Shown here piece after piece: positions 1 to 12,500 of a stretch of DNA of 64,000 nucleotides (within the stretch, counting starts at the first letter, position 1; each line of letters starts with the position of its first letter). The position numbers were made by a program, and so were the translations under genes. The DNA lies in assembly GCA_014155875.1 (NCBI GenBank), contig JACEFZ010028310.1, positions 124,001 through 188,000 of the forward strand, in the 5' to 3' direction. Source of the stretch: Cepaea nemoralis. Its lineage: Eukaryota > Mollusca > Gastropoda > Stylommatophora > Helicidae. The notes under the pieces were generated by a model that saw only the letters and a list, made by a program, of their open reading frames with translations, had not been told where the DNA came from and searched no databases.

Positions 1-186
1 GTTTATGTTGTTAGAATGCCACAGATTGTAGTTGTTCATTCTTTTATGACTCGATGAACTAGAGATCAACGATAAGCAAGTTCCAGCCCAGCCAGAGGTT
101 ACATTTGAACTCATAACAAATCAACAAGCAAATACACTTCAATGTAACAGGGTTAAAAACTGGGCAGTCAAGACTGTTTTACTTTC

Positions 187-445
187 TACCCATTGCTTTA
201 ACACATTCCACCATTTGTTTCAACACATTCTTCCCATTATTTTAACACACTTCACTGATTATTTTAACATATTTCTCCGATTATTTTAACACATTTCACT
301 GATTATTTTAACACATTTTTCCCATTGTTTCAACACATTCTACCCATTGTTTTAATACATTTTACCCATTGTTTTAATACATTTTATCCATCGTTTTAAT
401 ACATTTTATCCATTGTTTTAATACATTTTATCCATTGTTTTAACA
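187..445. repeat. 22-bp AT-rich minisatellite
   Basis: About eleven diverged copies of a 22-bp unit with core CCATTGTTTTAATACATTTT. The right-hand copies are nearly identical and the left-hand ones have drifted, so the array was probably extended from its right side. The preceding 186 bases hold nothing I recognise. Confidence 0.85.
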
Positions 446-474
446 TCATATTAAATTTAAAATGTTTTCCCATG

Positions 475-850
475 AGTTAATTAGTCATCAGATTATCCAT
501 ACTATACATCGAATGTTCATTTTATAAGTGCCTGTATTCCCTCCTCTGTATCTTCCCCAGCATGTCCTGATCAAGGACACCAGTTCTGTGTTCATTGTAC
601 TATTCTTCTTTGGCCCTCTGCAGGGTGCTCTTGATTAGCTTTACCCTTGTTTACTTGATGTTCTAGTCATTGTTGCAAATATGCAGTAGTCATCTCTTGA
701 TTTATTTAATCACCCTGCCTCTCTGGCGGCATTCACTACCTCAGCCAGGTCCATCGCTCGTGCATGTTTCCATCCATTTCTTCATTCCCTCTTACACCAG
801 TGGCCTGGCACAAGAAGAAACCTGATTTTTGTTCAGGCTTAACGTCATCA
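475..850 (-). mobile_element. Decayed 3' end of the RNase H LINE
   Basis: On the minus strand this aligns by eye with the last 400 bases of the LINE at 35.6-39.4 kb. A degenerate RNase H stretch reads GFFLCQATGVRGNEEMDG, against FIFVPGHAGVQGNERADK in the fuller copy. The final bases also match (a 'cataagtgc..ccctcctc' block and a TTAATTAG-like tail). It is a 5'-truncated, heavily mutated insertion with no coding capacity. Confidence 0.65.
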
Positions 851-864
851 GAGGCTCCACCCAC

Positions 865-1125
865 AATTGTCAATTTGAATAATGAAGGCACAAACAATAT
901 ATTGAAAAATGTATTGCTGCATTTTTTCCCTGTAGCTGATGAGGTGACACAAACAATATATTGAACAATTAATTGCTGCATTTTTTTTCTTGTGGCTGAT
1001 GAGGTGACACAAACAATATATTGAACAATTTATTGCTGCATTTTTTTTCCTGTGGCTGATGAGGTGACACAAACAATATATTGAACAATTTATTGCTGTA
1101 TTTTTTCCTGTAACTGATGAGGTGC
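865..1125. repeat. 60-bp tandem array from a dispersed repeat
   Basis: Four copies of a 60-bp unit containing CACAAACAATATATTGAACA and GCTGATGAGGTGA. The unit matches one part of a repeat that is single-copy at 24.2 kb, so the array is a local expansion of that part. Confidence 0.85.
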
Positions 1126-1152
1126 AAACTACAGAGCTAACTCGACATATTT

Positions 1153-1416
1153 TAATGTTGGAGCTGAAATACATGAAACACATTGTCACCATGGTAGTTA
1201 TATAGTAATGTTGGAGCTGAAATACACGAAACACATTGTCACCATGGTAGTTTCACAGTAATGTTGGAACTGAAATACATCAAACACATTGTCACCATGG
1301 TACTTTTATAGTAATGTTTGAGCTGAAATACACGAAACACATTGTCACCATGGTAGTTTCACATCAATGTTGAAGCTGAAATACATGAAACACATTGTCA
1401 CCATGGTAGTTTTAAA
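1153..1416. repeat. 53-bp tandem array from the same dispersed repeat
   Basis: Five copies of a unit of about 53 bp containing GAGCTGAAATACATGAAACA and CATTGTCACCATGGTAG. The GCTGAAATACA segment lies next to the first segment, in the same order, in the dispersed copies at 24.2 and 24.7 kb. Confidence 0.85.
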
Positions 1417-2130
1417 GAGAAATATCCTTTTGTTTACATAATTGTGATCTACTTAAGTATACAGCAGATGCCTCTGCAAAGGACTGCAATTTTGGGTTAT
1501 GTGTGGTGAAAAGGACATGAAGTTCTCTTTGTCTGCCATATGCACAAATTCTGATATGTCGCATGCTATCAAAGATGTCGGTTCCTTCCCTCTGTTAGCC
1601 AGACTACCATTTTGTATGCTAAAAGATACACGATAGAGCAAAACCTTTTTAATCTATATTATTTTGGATTCTTTGTTGTCGACTCTGTTCCACATGTTGG
1701 TTCATCACCATCTTTTTTCATATTTCTGTTGACTCCTTTGTGTTGTTTATTTTTTATACTTTAGTCTTATTTTTATTGTTTTACTGAGGAAGACTTTGGT
1801 CAGAATGTTATCTGTTATCTATGTGAGTTTTTCCATCCATAAAACGTCTGTCATATCCTGTTTTTGGACAGCTAGTCAGGCTAATTGTTTTCCAGCATGT
1901 AGAGATCGTTGTTGATGCTCAATTTGCTGGCCATACTCTTTTCAGTTTCCAGGATGCACCACAAGAAGGTGAAAAGAGTCTAATGCCTGCTCTTGAAACA
2001 TCAGTGCTTCTGCATCCCTTGAGATGTTTAATGTTAGTTTATGGATGTAAACCGTTGAAGATTTAACTTATACTAAAACAACAAATGAAGAATTCTTCTT
2101 AAAGTAATAATTTTTAAAAAAAAATGAATA
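1417..2130. other. Unassigned AT-rich DNA
   Basis: No gene, exon or repeat recognised. A short stretch near 1950-1970 resembles an acceptor followed by a donor but cannot be connected to the downstream exons. Confidence 0.4.
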
Positions 2131-2134
2131 CTCC

Positions 2135-2300
2135 CATGGCTTGGTTACACCCTTGGACATGAAGAAAAACCAGAGAGAGTACTAGCGGGCAATTGTACTA
2201 GGGAAAAGAGGAAGGGGTAAACGAAGGACAACATTTACAAAACAGACATGGACAGATGTATCAACGCAGACATACATGGAATTATATAGAGTAATTTAGT
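2135..2300 (+). mobile_element. Possible LINE 3' coding remnant
   Basis: The plus strand can be read as GKRGRGKRRTTFTKQTW followed by a WTD-like run. This resembles the basic 'GKRGRGRPRTTW' tail downstream of RT in RTE/L2-like LINEs. It is short and has stops, so the call is tentative. Confidence 0.35.
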
Positions 2301-2519
2301 TTACTAATGACATAATAGGGCAGCCTTGTCTGCCTTTAACTAAGTATAGGTGTAAATAGGTCAACTGATTGTCAGGTGATTTGTTTAGGTTTAAATAAGT
2401 CAACTGATTATACATTGGTTGCAGTTGATTTGCTTAGGTTGAGTAGACTGGTTATAGACTGGTTAACAGTATATTATCTTTACTTGTGTGCTAGGATAAT
2501 TAATTGTAGATAGTAAACT

Positions 2520-2675
2520 GTAATAATGGTAGACCGAGACATTTCCTAGTGCCCATTTTGGGCTTGGCTGATCTGGAGCCCGTGTCAATGTTAAATATCT
2601 GCCATGATGTTGAATCTAACCCATGACCACCGAGCTGACAGACAAATATCTAGCTGTTCTGCCACCACGACTTCC
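2520..2675 (-). mobile_element. tRNA-headed SINE, family B
   Basis: Contains the family block ACATTTCCTAGTGCCCATTT-TGGGC and, toward the right, a degenerate reverse B box. Similar blocks recur near 4.7, 21.8, 29.65, 40.25 and 52.65 kb. The right end resembles a tRNA-like head read on the minus strand. Confidence 0.5.
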
Positions 2676-2754
2676 CAATTTAATCAATTCTTGAAATATA
2701 ATCTTTAGTAATTCTATTTTTTGTTTTACGCAAACAGAAAGTTAAAAATAGATA

Positions 2755-2990
2755 TTTGCATATCCTTTACAGGATGCACAGTCAACCCCAGAAATTTTGG
2801 CCGTTTATAATTTCTTGGCAAGTTTACAGTCAGTAGTTTGCCATTGTTTTCTGAATGACCGGCACTCATCCATTGTATTAAAGCCAACACAAGGCAATTT
2901 GCTGCAAAATCACTCACAGCTGTGTTTTGAAAGAGGTATGCAGGATTACACACTGCGTCCATAACCCCATCGCCACAGAGCTGGTTCAAG
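2755..2990 (+). mobile_element. Dispersed SINE-like repeat, family C
   Basis: Begins CATATCCTTTACAGGATGC and contains CAGTAGTTTGCCATTG and ACAGCTGTGTTTTGAA. A closely similar copy lies at 6.2-6.43 kb, a shorter one at 35.43 kb, and inverted pieces at 16.4 and 33.5 kb. No coding capacity is seen. Confidence 0.6.
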
Positions 2991-3079
2991 AAAGAGTTCA
3001 TGTTAAATTTGAAATTAGCATGGAATAATAGATTCTCCACATTCCAACAGTACCAGTGACTAGGTGTTTACAGTATTTT

Positions 3080-3215
3080 AGCCAAACTATTGTTCATTTA
3101 TTCACTTCATATGTTACATAACTCTGTAGTATGTGTGCACCTGACAAGATGCAGTGAATTATGCCAGGCAATAAATCATGCAACATATTGTTTGTGTCTT
3201 CTGTGTTTACATTCA
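3080..3215 (+). repeat. Dispersed repeat copy (family D)
   Basis: Shares GCACCTGACAAGATGCAGTG and the CCAGGCAATAAATCATGCAA block with the plus copy at 24.7-24.85 kb and, inverted, with the copies at 24.2 kb and 0.86-1.13 kb. Confidence 0.6.
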
Positions 3216-3332
3216 ATACGGGAATACATTGTTTTGAGAATTCTCTGATAATTACTTTCTTGTAAATACATTTTTATATATAGTTTATAATTGTGTTCAT
3301 TTTCATAAAAATACTGTCCATTGCCTTTTAAG

Positions 3333-3535
3333 GTCTCTCAGACATCCACAATGGATTTGGAAATCAAAGGTCATCTGGGTTGAATTCAAGGGAGTCTACT
3401 CCCATGAGTGCTCACAAAGAGATTAGTGCAAAACTGGCTCAACTGAAAAATGATCTACACATACTTCGAAGGCAACAACAACTTAACATGGAGGCAATGA
3501 GGGATGAATTCTTGGCAGCTTCCAACAAGATCAAG
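3333..3535 (+). CDS. SRCIN1-like exon a
   Basis: Open frame GLSDIHNGFGNQRSS.. continuing through ISAKLAQLKNDLHILRRQQQ to SNKIK, then donor AAG|GTAATA. The heptad-rich segment predicts a coiled coil. The acceptor is either TTTTAAG (exon from 3333) or CTCTCAG (from 3342). The exon ends in phase 0. Confidence 0.75.
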
Positions 3536-6500
3536 GTAATATTCTTCACGTATTTGCTGTTTGGACACACAAACTGTGTCAGAGAGAAGCAATTGACCTA
3601 ATGATTAGAATGTCATCCTCACACAAAGTGTGACCTACTTTTGATCCTGGGTTTGTAAAATTTAGTCTTAGGTTGTACACTATTTAGTAACCATTTATTC
3701 TGTGTTTTTCATAATTCTGTTCTGTAAAGCTGCATTACTTTGTATTATTTTATATTGTTTGAATGAAGAGTTGAACAGTAAAATGTTGTACGGCCATTTG
3801 CTATGAGTTATTTTCACCCGCCTTATGATGCTCATGCGTTCAAGTACTATCATGTACGTAAATAAACCTATAAATCACATCAAGAGTTACAAGACAGAGA
3901 AATCTTCAGCTCCCCAAAAAGATCTGACAGCAAGAGTGGGCAAAACCTATAGAGAAGATTTTTTTATGCTGGTCCATTGTGTCAATGTAATGTAACATAT
4001 TATTTACCTCTCCATTGAAGAGTGCAAGAAAATCAGCTAAGGAAGAAAGACAATTATGTCTCAACCCTTTTCAGTGTGACACACTGATCTCTTAGATGAA
4101 TAACTAGGTGTGACGCTTTATTCCCAAGAGAGAAATGAGAAAGATACCCTCTTTATCTGTAGTCACTAGAGATACAAGCGCACATAAGTAAATCAGTAAA
4201 TGGGTAAATAGAGGACCCTTGTATGTGCCTTACATAAGTAAATTAGTAAATAGGTAAATAGAGGACCCTTGTATGCGCCGTATGGCAGCTTGAACATATG
4301 GTGCTGGACCCATATTTTCATTGACCATTGACACTCCGCTGGCACTGTGGCTAAGGGGTAGTGAATGTGTTTCACAATTCCCCGTCATCCTGAGTCGAGG
4401 GGTGGAAATCAGCTGGGGGTGATTTGGAAGCAGATCTCTTTGTGCTGATTTCGATGGTATGAGACATCAGTCGTTAGAGAGCAATGGCAAACTACTGAAT
4501 GTAAACATTGAGTGCTGTGTGTGGTCAGTGTAGGTGCTGTGTGTGGTCAGTGTGGGTGCTGTCTGTGGTCAGTGTGGGTGCTGTCTGTGGTCAGTGTAGG
4601 TGCTGTGTGTGGTCAGTATGGATGATGTGTGTGGTCATTGCGGGTGCTGTGTGTGGTCAGTGTAGGTGCTGTGTGTGGTCAGTATCATGCAGGGTGCCTT
4701 TACTTCCCATGACATTTCCTGGTGTTCATTTTGGGCTGGTCAAATTTGTTCATAATTCATCATGAATGTGCAATGGTAATGTACTTCTGTCACCTTTGAG
4801 GCAGCTTCTGTCTATTCATCTTTGATCTCCAGAAAGTCCTGGCGTCTGTTCCCGGAGCACAGAATCAGGTGAACTTCTACAAAAGAAACGAGGCAACAAG
4901 CGCAAGGAGGAACTACACAACAGATAAGGAATGCGTGGAGAAGGAACTCAGGTACACTTAGGCACATATTGCTTTTGTTGTCATCGGTTTATACAAGGTA
5001 ACTCCACGGCAACACGTTTATGTAGCGGTGTGGAGTGTTAGGTACTTACAGATACTGAGTCACTTTTCTTCCTCACTGCCTTTTCTTCCGAAAAATTCTT
5101 ACAATTATCTAATACCCCTTAAGTCTTGCTCATTCTCTGAGCTATGCTGGTTGGAAAAAAACATTCTGCCAACTGGTAAATAAGTACAGACCAGTGGCTT
5201 GGTAAGCAAGTGTCACTCACCACCATGTCTTTGTAAGCAAATTTCACTCATCACTATGTCTTTGTAAGCAAATTTCACTCATCACTATGTCTTTGTAAGC
5301 AAATTTCACTCATCACTATGTCTTTGTAAGCAAATTTCACTCACCACTATGTCAGCACTGCTCCCATTGTGTATAATATTTAAAAAGCATTTTTGCTGTG
5401 TTAAAGTCTAAGCAAACTGCTGACTATGCCCTGCAGGACTGTGGTTTCTTCAGCAAGTTTAGAAACATAAACTGGCCCACTGAATTTATGATCAACTCTG
5501 AGCTGCATGTTGATAGAGTGTTTAATAGTTGATGTAAGTTACTACAGAGGAGCTCTAAACATGGACCATTTCATGGGAACTCTCCTGCTGGTGTAATCAC
5601 CAATGATGTGACCACAAGAAATGATGAAATTACTGTACTAGTGTCCTTTTGTGAATTACTAAAAAAAAAAAAGTTGATGGTGAGCTTTAGTAGAAAACGA
5701 TCAGAAGTAAGAAATTGGACTTTGCTGCGTGGGCACAGTACCGACACAACTACATGAACAACACTACATAACAATGAAAAAGTTACTTTTGTGTATCCTT
5801 GTTATGGGCTGGAGACATCTTTCATTGGATCCACATGTATGTATTCTAGCGTCCAGTTTAATATTTAAACACTCTTTCGAATTATTTATTTCAGCGACCT
5901 TGAGGCAAGTGTAGAGGAACTAAGAACAGACGTCATTTCGAGACAATGCCGAGTGAACACATCAGATGTAGAAGGCATGGCGCTACTTCTTAGCAACATC
6001 ACCAAATCATTGGCTGATCTGAAAGGTCAGTACTTTGTATGTCATCTAGATTCTGATGTCTTCTTCATCTTCCTCCATACTGATGGTTGCTTATCTGCCT
6101 TATGATTCAATGGCTAAGGAGAAGCAGAACAAAAAGTGGTGTGCTTTAGTTTTCATCTTTTTTCTTAAATAATATTAACACAGTTAAAGTTAGTTGCACA
6201 TCCTTTACAGGGTCGCAGTTAACACCAGCATATTTTGCTGTTGTGATCTCTTGGCAAGTTTACGTTCAGTAGTTTGTCATTGCTTTCTGAACGACTGGTG
6301 CCCATACCATTTCATAAAAAACCAATGCAAGGCAGTCTGCTGCCAAATCACCAACAGCTGTGTTTTGAACGCAGTTTTGGACTCGTACAAACTGTGTCCA
6401 TAACCCCTTCATGGCAGAGCTGGCAATATGAACACAATGAATCATAAATTGCAATTTTGTATTAACTTGTTTCCAAGAGGAATGAGAAGTCATGTTGTTA

Positions 6501-9500
6501 AAACAGTTCTCCCAAAAATGAATATCCTGGACAGGATTTTGTTTATTACAAGTTAAATGTAATAATTAACCTGTGTACAACCTGGCAAGTTGACTTCATA
6601 CCTTTTTCTGCATCTCCCTAGTTAAACTTGGGAATTATTGCAAAACATTTTATACGGATAACTATTTTTCCTGTTTTTAAGATAATTTTGTTTCAAATTT
6701 TTTAAAAATAACATTACTTAGGAATCTTAATTCTTAAAGTTAATTAGGAATCTTAATTCTCACAATGAGGCTTCATTTGCCTTACAGCACAGTTCCCTGA
6801 AGTCCAGGGCCTCATGAAGAGTGTCATGGATTCGGAGCTTAGGGTTGTGGTGTCAGAAGAAAAGTAAGTTACAAATAAATAGATTTTTGGTGGCGTTTCA
6901 CTACGTCGGATAGTATAGTCAAGTGTTTACCCAGATAGCATAGTCACATGTTTACCCAGATAGTATAGTCACATGTTTACCCAGATAGTATAGTCACATG
7001 TTTACCCAGATAGTATAGCCACATGTTTACCCAGATAGTATAGTCACATGTTTACCCAGATAGTATAGTCACATGTTAACCCAGATAGTATAGTCACATG
7101 TTTACCTAGATAGTATCGCCACATGTTTACCCTGATAGTATAGCCAAATGTTTACTGTCACAAAGTAAATGACAGAGTGACAGATGGAGTGGCTATGGTT
7201 GTGTCTAGGGTATGTTCTTGTAAATGTGATGTTAAACAACAGATTAACCAAGATGTATCACAACCAAACACCAGTCAGTGAACAAGCGTTAATTTGCGCA
7301 CATAATATTCCTTTAATTCTGAATTAACACAGACACATGTAACATATAAATCCAGGAACAATAATTCTCTAAGAATATATCTCCATCCCAATGGAACACT
7401 TCGAATAACACTGCCGCTCACGGCTACTAAATCTCGTCCCACACGACAGGTATACTAGCCTCTCTCTAGGCCCGACTCAAAGTAACCCACTCTGGGTCTC
7501 GAATTCCACTCACTATCCCTGGAACCCACAGTGTGGAGTTATCTTCCGAACTCCGTCACAATTCTTCACTTTCTCAGACCACGACCTTCTCCTGGTCCGG
7601 TCTAAACTCAACTCCCTCTCAGCACGGAGTCCAAACATCAACTGATCCCCGTCAACTGTCCCTCTCTTTTTAAACCGTTCTCTCCCCCACAATGCTTCAC
7701 ACACAACCTCCCTGCTCCTGTCTGCCGCCCCATTATTTTAGCCAGCTGACTTCTTCTCAGCTCCCCCTTTCAATTACTGTCTTCTCATTTTCGCCCTCTG
7801 GGGGACTTACTATCCGCCCTATTTTATCTCGTGAACTGTTTATCTTGTACGGCCACTCACCTTAATGCCAATGACCACAGGCATGTGACATTTACCAATA
7901 GCATATTGTGTATAGAACACTTGGAGAGAAGGTGACAAATGCCATGCAGATAACTTGCACTGTGAAATATGATTTTTTTCTTAATTAAATGTTAATAATT
8001 CTCGTATATTGATGTTGATATTTCAGTTGCATTGAATGTTTATATTTCTGTCCATTTATGCCTTTAGGTATGATAACGTTATGGGTCAATTTGGGTCAAT
8101 TTGATATTTTGATAATATAACTGAATAAACATTTACAAGATTAGTATAGTAATAGTATAACAATTTTGTTTAAACGATGTAGGTCTTTATTTAATTCTTT
8201 TGAACACTCTATTAATATTCTCAGCGAATTCAAAGCATTTGTTGTTCTCTTGCGTTCTATAAACCTACATTGCTCTTCGCTAATTTATCGTATTTTCATA
8301 ATAACGCTTTGCATGGTGATTCTTAGACAATTATGCTAATTGTTTGATGTTAATCACATTCTAATGTTCATGATTTCTTCAGGAACGCAATAAACATAAA
8401 TTTACATAAGTCAAGAGACATGTCTTAGGTATTATATATTGTATTCACCAGTCTGGTGACCTGATCTAATCCATCTTTTTCTTAGACATTGTTCATTTCT
8501 GTTGTGATGTTGTCTGGACCTGAGGTCTTGTCCGTTCCTGGGAATGACAAGTGCAGGCATCAAACCCTCATCCTGTTGTGATCATGACATCATTGGAACC
8601 TCTTAGCAATTACATTAATGCGAAATTCCCTATTTTAAGTGATGTTCATCTTTTGCACTCAGTTTCAAGCTAGCAGTCTGAAGTCACTTGGTACAAATGA
8701 CTTTCCCTGTTGGGCGAGACTGCTCTTCTGGAGTACCTATTTAAGCCCTTTACCTGGTATTCTTGAACTGACAAATCATGATGTTCTGGGCATCTGTAAA
8801 GAAGATAGTCAGCTATTGCTTTCCCTCTTGGCATTGATCACACTGGTTGATGACCATAACCATTGTCTCTATGAAGAGATGCTCGGTGATGAAGCTTGAG
8901 ACCACATCTGCTCTCTAGCTCCATTCACCACCTGCTAACTTGGCTTCCTGTTACCCTGGGTTTGGTCAGGGCCAAATGGTCACTCCACTGTTACAGATGC
9001 CATTTAAAACTTGTATTATTTTGATTCACAAATCTTCCAAGACTTTAATTTCCACTAATTTAGTGCATTCTTAACTGCTGTAACAAGCATCGGGGACCTT
9101 TGTCATTGTCTTGAACATTTGCATTCTGTCTTTTATCATTTTATATTTGTTCTATGTAAACTGTCCATTTATGTGTAATTATATTCTTATATGTTCTCTT
9201 ATGTTCTTTAAATTGTTTTCCAGATTTTTGAAAGAAGAACCAACAGCGATAGAACATTGTCTGAAAAGGTGCAAGAAAATAACTGGAACACTTTATACTC
9301 TCAAAAGGTGGGTGTCATTGTCACGAGTGGAAGTGGTTGTGTCTAATCTGTTGTCTTGATTGTTGTAAATGGTTGTCTATGTTTGCCTTGATCACATCAG
9401 GAGAAGGCATCTGATCACCAACATCAGGACAAGGCATCTGATCACCAACATCAGGGCAAGACAATCTTCATGTTTTAGTCAACACTATGAGAAGAGAGTC

Positions 9501-12500
9501 TGGGGAAGCTTGTGACAGCTGAGAAGATCATGTGTGTTGGATACACAGGTTAACAGATGGTGGACATGCCGCAGGGCTGGCAAAGTGGCATGGAAGACGA
9601 TCGGTGTTAAAACTAACCTAGGCAAAGAACCATTGTTTGTGGAGGAACATGATCCCCCATGCCACTCGGAATAAGTAAGTTCAAGATCATTTCACATGCC
9701 TTAAGGCATATCAGTCAAACGGTGCTATACCCATACTTGTATAGACCAATCAACACTTTGTGGCTCATGCTCTCGGAAATTGGGTGGATATACTAGACCA
9801 GTTTCTCACAACAAGGGCAGGCAACTCCCTGTCTGTGGAGAATACAGTTATGTATTCTTTAATTGTTCAGCAGGCTGTGAGAACAACACTCTGCCAAGGA
9901 CCTGCATGATGAGAATGAGTCCTGGCTTAGCCATAGCTTCACTTCTGACTGCTCCTGTCTCCTCTCCTCTCCTCTCCTATTGTTGCTGTTCTCTGTTAGC
10001 CTTGAATGATGTGTGAATGAAATAATGTATGAAAGAGAGTGAGAGAAGGGCAGAATGTTAGACGGGCCTGCGTGCCCAATTCTTAACCCTTTGAAAATAA
10101 AGTTTGTTCGTTCGTTCGTTCGTTCCTCTGTCTCCTCTCCTCTGTCTCTTCAATCTCCTCTCCACTGTTTACTCTCCAGTTTCCTCTCCTCTGTCTACTC
10201 TCCTAAGTCTCCTCTCCCCTGTCTCCTCTCTGTCTCCTCTCCTCTGTTTCCTCTCCTCTCCTCTGTATCCTCTTCTCTCCTCTGTCTCCTCTGTCTCCTC
10301 TCTGTCTCCTCTCCACTGTCTACTCTCCTCAGTCTCCTGTATTTCCTCTTCTCTGTCTCTTCACTGTTTATACTCTTCTGTCTCCTCTCCTCTGTCTCCT
10401 CTCCCCTGTCTCCTCTCCCCTGTCGCCTCTCCCCTGTCTCCTCTCCCCTGTCTCCTCTCCTCTGTCTTCTCTGTACTCACACATCTTCACCATCATCCAG
10501 TCTTGTCTTGTGCAGAACTGTCCCCATAAGAGACTTTCAAAATGTCTCTCTGTCATAAACCAGTTTGTCTTGCTTCTGTTGCTGTCTCATATCAGTTTGA
10601 CGCAAGAGTTCTTTTTGTTCGTACAACATTTTCACATACCTACCAACACAGATGGAACTATGCTGACACATGTCATAGAGCCAGTTAGCTTCCCAGAAAC
10701 TACCAGAACTACACTGGAAATGGGCTGGAATCTTAGGGAACTATGCTGCTACAATCATTAGTGTAATGGTGTATCAATACACTTATTATAAGTCAGTCTG
10801 AAGCAGTGAAAAATCTCTTGTGAGGTCAGGTCACATAAATGTCAGTTTTGCCCATTTCATTTATGTGGATAATTTGTGATAGTATTTTCTTTTTTGTGAA
10901 AGCCACTTGTTTCATCACTAGTGAGATTGACCTTTTCACTAAATCCCTATTTCCCTTACATACTTTTGGTCATTATACCCATGATCAGCATGGCTCTGTC
11001 TAATCTCTACGCCTTTGAAGTATTTCATTTTAGGGCCAACTCAATGACTCAAGCACATTAGCTAAGTAATTTGTTCATACTTCTATGTAGTTATATCGGT
11101 ATCTGTCTGTTGTTTGCATACTGGTGAAAGGTGAAGCCAGATTGTCCATTCTGTCCTATTTGGTTGTGTCCTTGTAAAGCAGACAAATTCTATATCGTGT
11201 TTCATTGATCTACTTGGTCTGATGTAGTGTGCTTTAAATTATCGTTATCAATCTTGACACAGCATTTCTTCTTCTCCTGTCATTTATTTCCCATAGGCCT
11301 TCAGTCAACACACACCACGGCATCCTATCCTTAACTATTGTCTTCAGCTCCTTCTTTATGCTGAGTTAAAGAGAGCTGCTAAGAATAAGAGGCTGTAGAG
11401 GTACATGATGACACAACTTAATGCTGGTCTTCTTCTGACTGGTCTTCTAATGATGATAATGTACTTTATAAACCAGTTGTTATGTCAATGCTGTTTTGTT
11501 CTTCTAATTATTACTGATCCTTTTTGCATGATAGGCTAGCATCAGTGCAAGATCATCGTGCACCTCATGTGCCAAATATGGCAGCCACTACAGGGGAACC
11601 ATTGTGTGATCAGAAGAAGGTTTTGCTTGACAACATTCGAGCCCTGGTGCCTGATCATGAGCAGAGGGTCAAGGAGATGGAGGTAAGAAAGACAGCATGT
11701 CAACAATGTTGTCTTCATTGTTTCTTATTGACAGAATAAATGCCACTGTTCTTTAGCCAGATGAAACATACTCAGTCTCTTTTAGTAGATGTTTTCAAGT
11801 AATTAGACATCTATATACTCAGAGGCCACAAACAATAAGTTGCACGGTTTATTGCCAGGTATATGTTAATGGCTCTCCATCCATCCATTATGTGCCATGC
11901 CAATAAGTGTGGGCAGTCATGTTCTGCCATCTCACTCGATCACCAGAGTCGTGGATCAGCTCTGTGTTTCTGTCTCGACCATGCCATGTGGCCAAGCCAT
12001 CCAGGTATTTAATACTTGGTCTTCCCCTTGGTCTGTTCCCTTCGATCTTGCCAATTGTCACCAAGTTCTCCAATTCATTTCTTCTCTTAACATGCCCAAA
12101 AAAGTTTGACTGTCTACGTCTAATGTCTCTAATCAGTTTACGATCTTCATTTGTTTCTTGAAGGACTTGTTCATTGGTTTTTCTATCTGTCCATGGTATT
12201 CTTTGCATTTTCCTCAGAAACCACATTTCCACAGCCATCAGATGTTTTTCAGCTTGTCTGCTTATTGTCCACGCTCACATCCATATAAAAGTACAGGTTC
12301 TATGTAGCACTTCAACACTCTTTTTCTCGTTTCAATTAATATCTTTTTATTGGTCAGTATGTTTTTCATCTTGCAAAAGGTTACATTTGCCATGGCAATT
12401 CTTGTTCTCTTCAAGGCATCTCCCATCAGATGTTATGACTTTTCCAAGATAGTTGTACCGATTCACTTGTTTAAGAATATGCCCATTTACTTGTATATTA

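Noticed and set aside
1955..1970. Tiny upstream exon of the SRCIN1-like gene (acceptor and donor-like words)
   Set aside because: Too short, cannot be phased with the exon at 3333 and shows no family motif.
8639..8899. 86-codon frame
   Set aside because: It lies on the opposite strand of a recognised RTE LINE 5'UTR copy.
9111..9359. An 82-codon independent gene
   Set aside because: Its only meaningful part is exon e of the SRCIN1-like gene; the flanks are intron.
10055..10558. Ser/Leu/Pro-rich frames of 141-167 codons
   Set aside because: Produced by the polypyrimidine repeat; two overlapping frames look alike.
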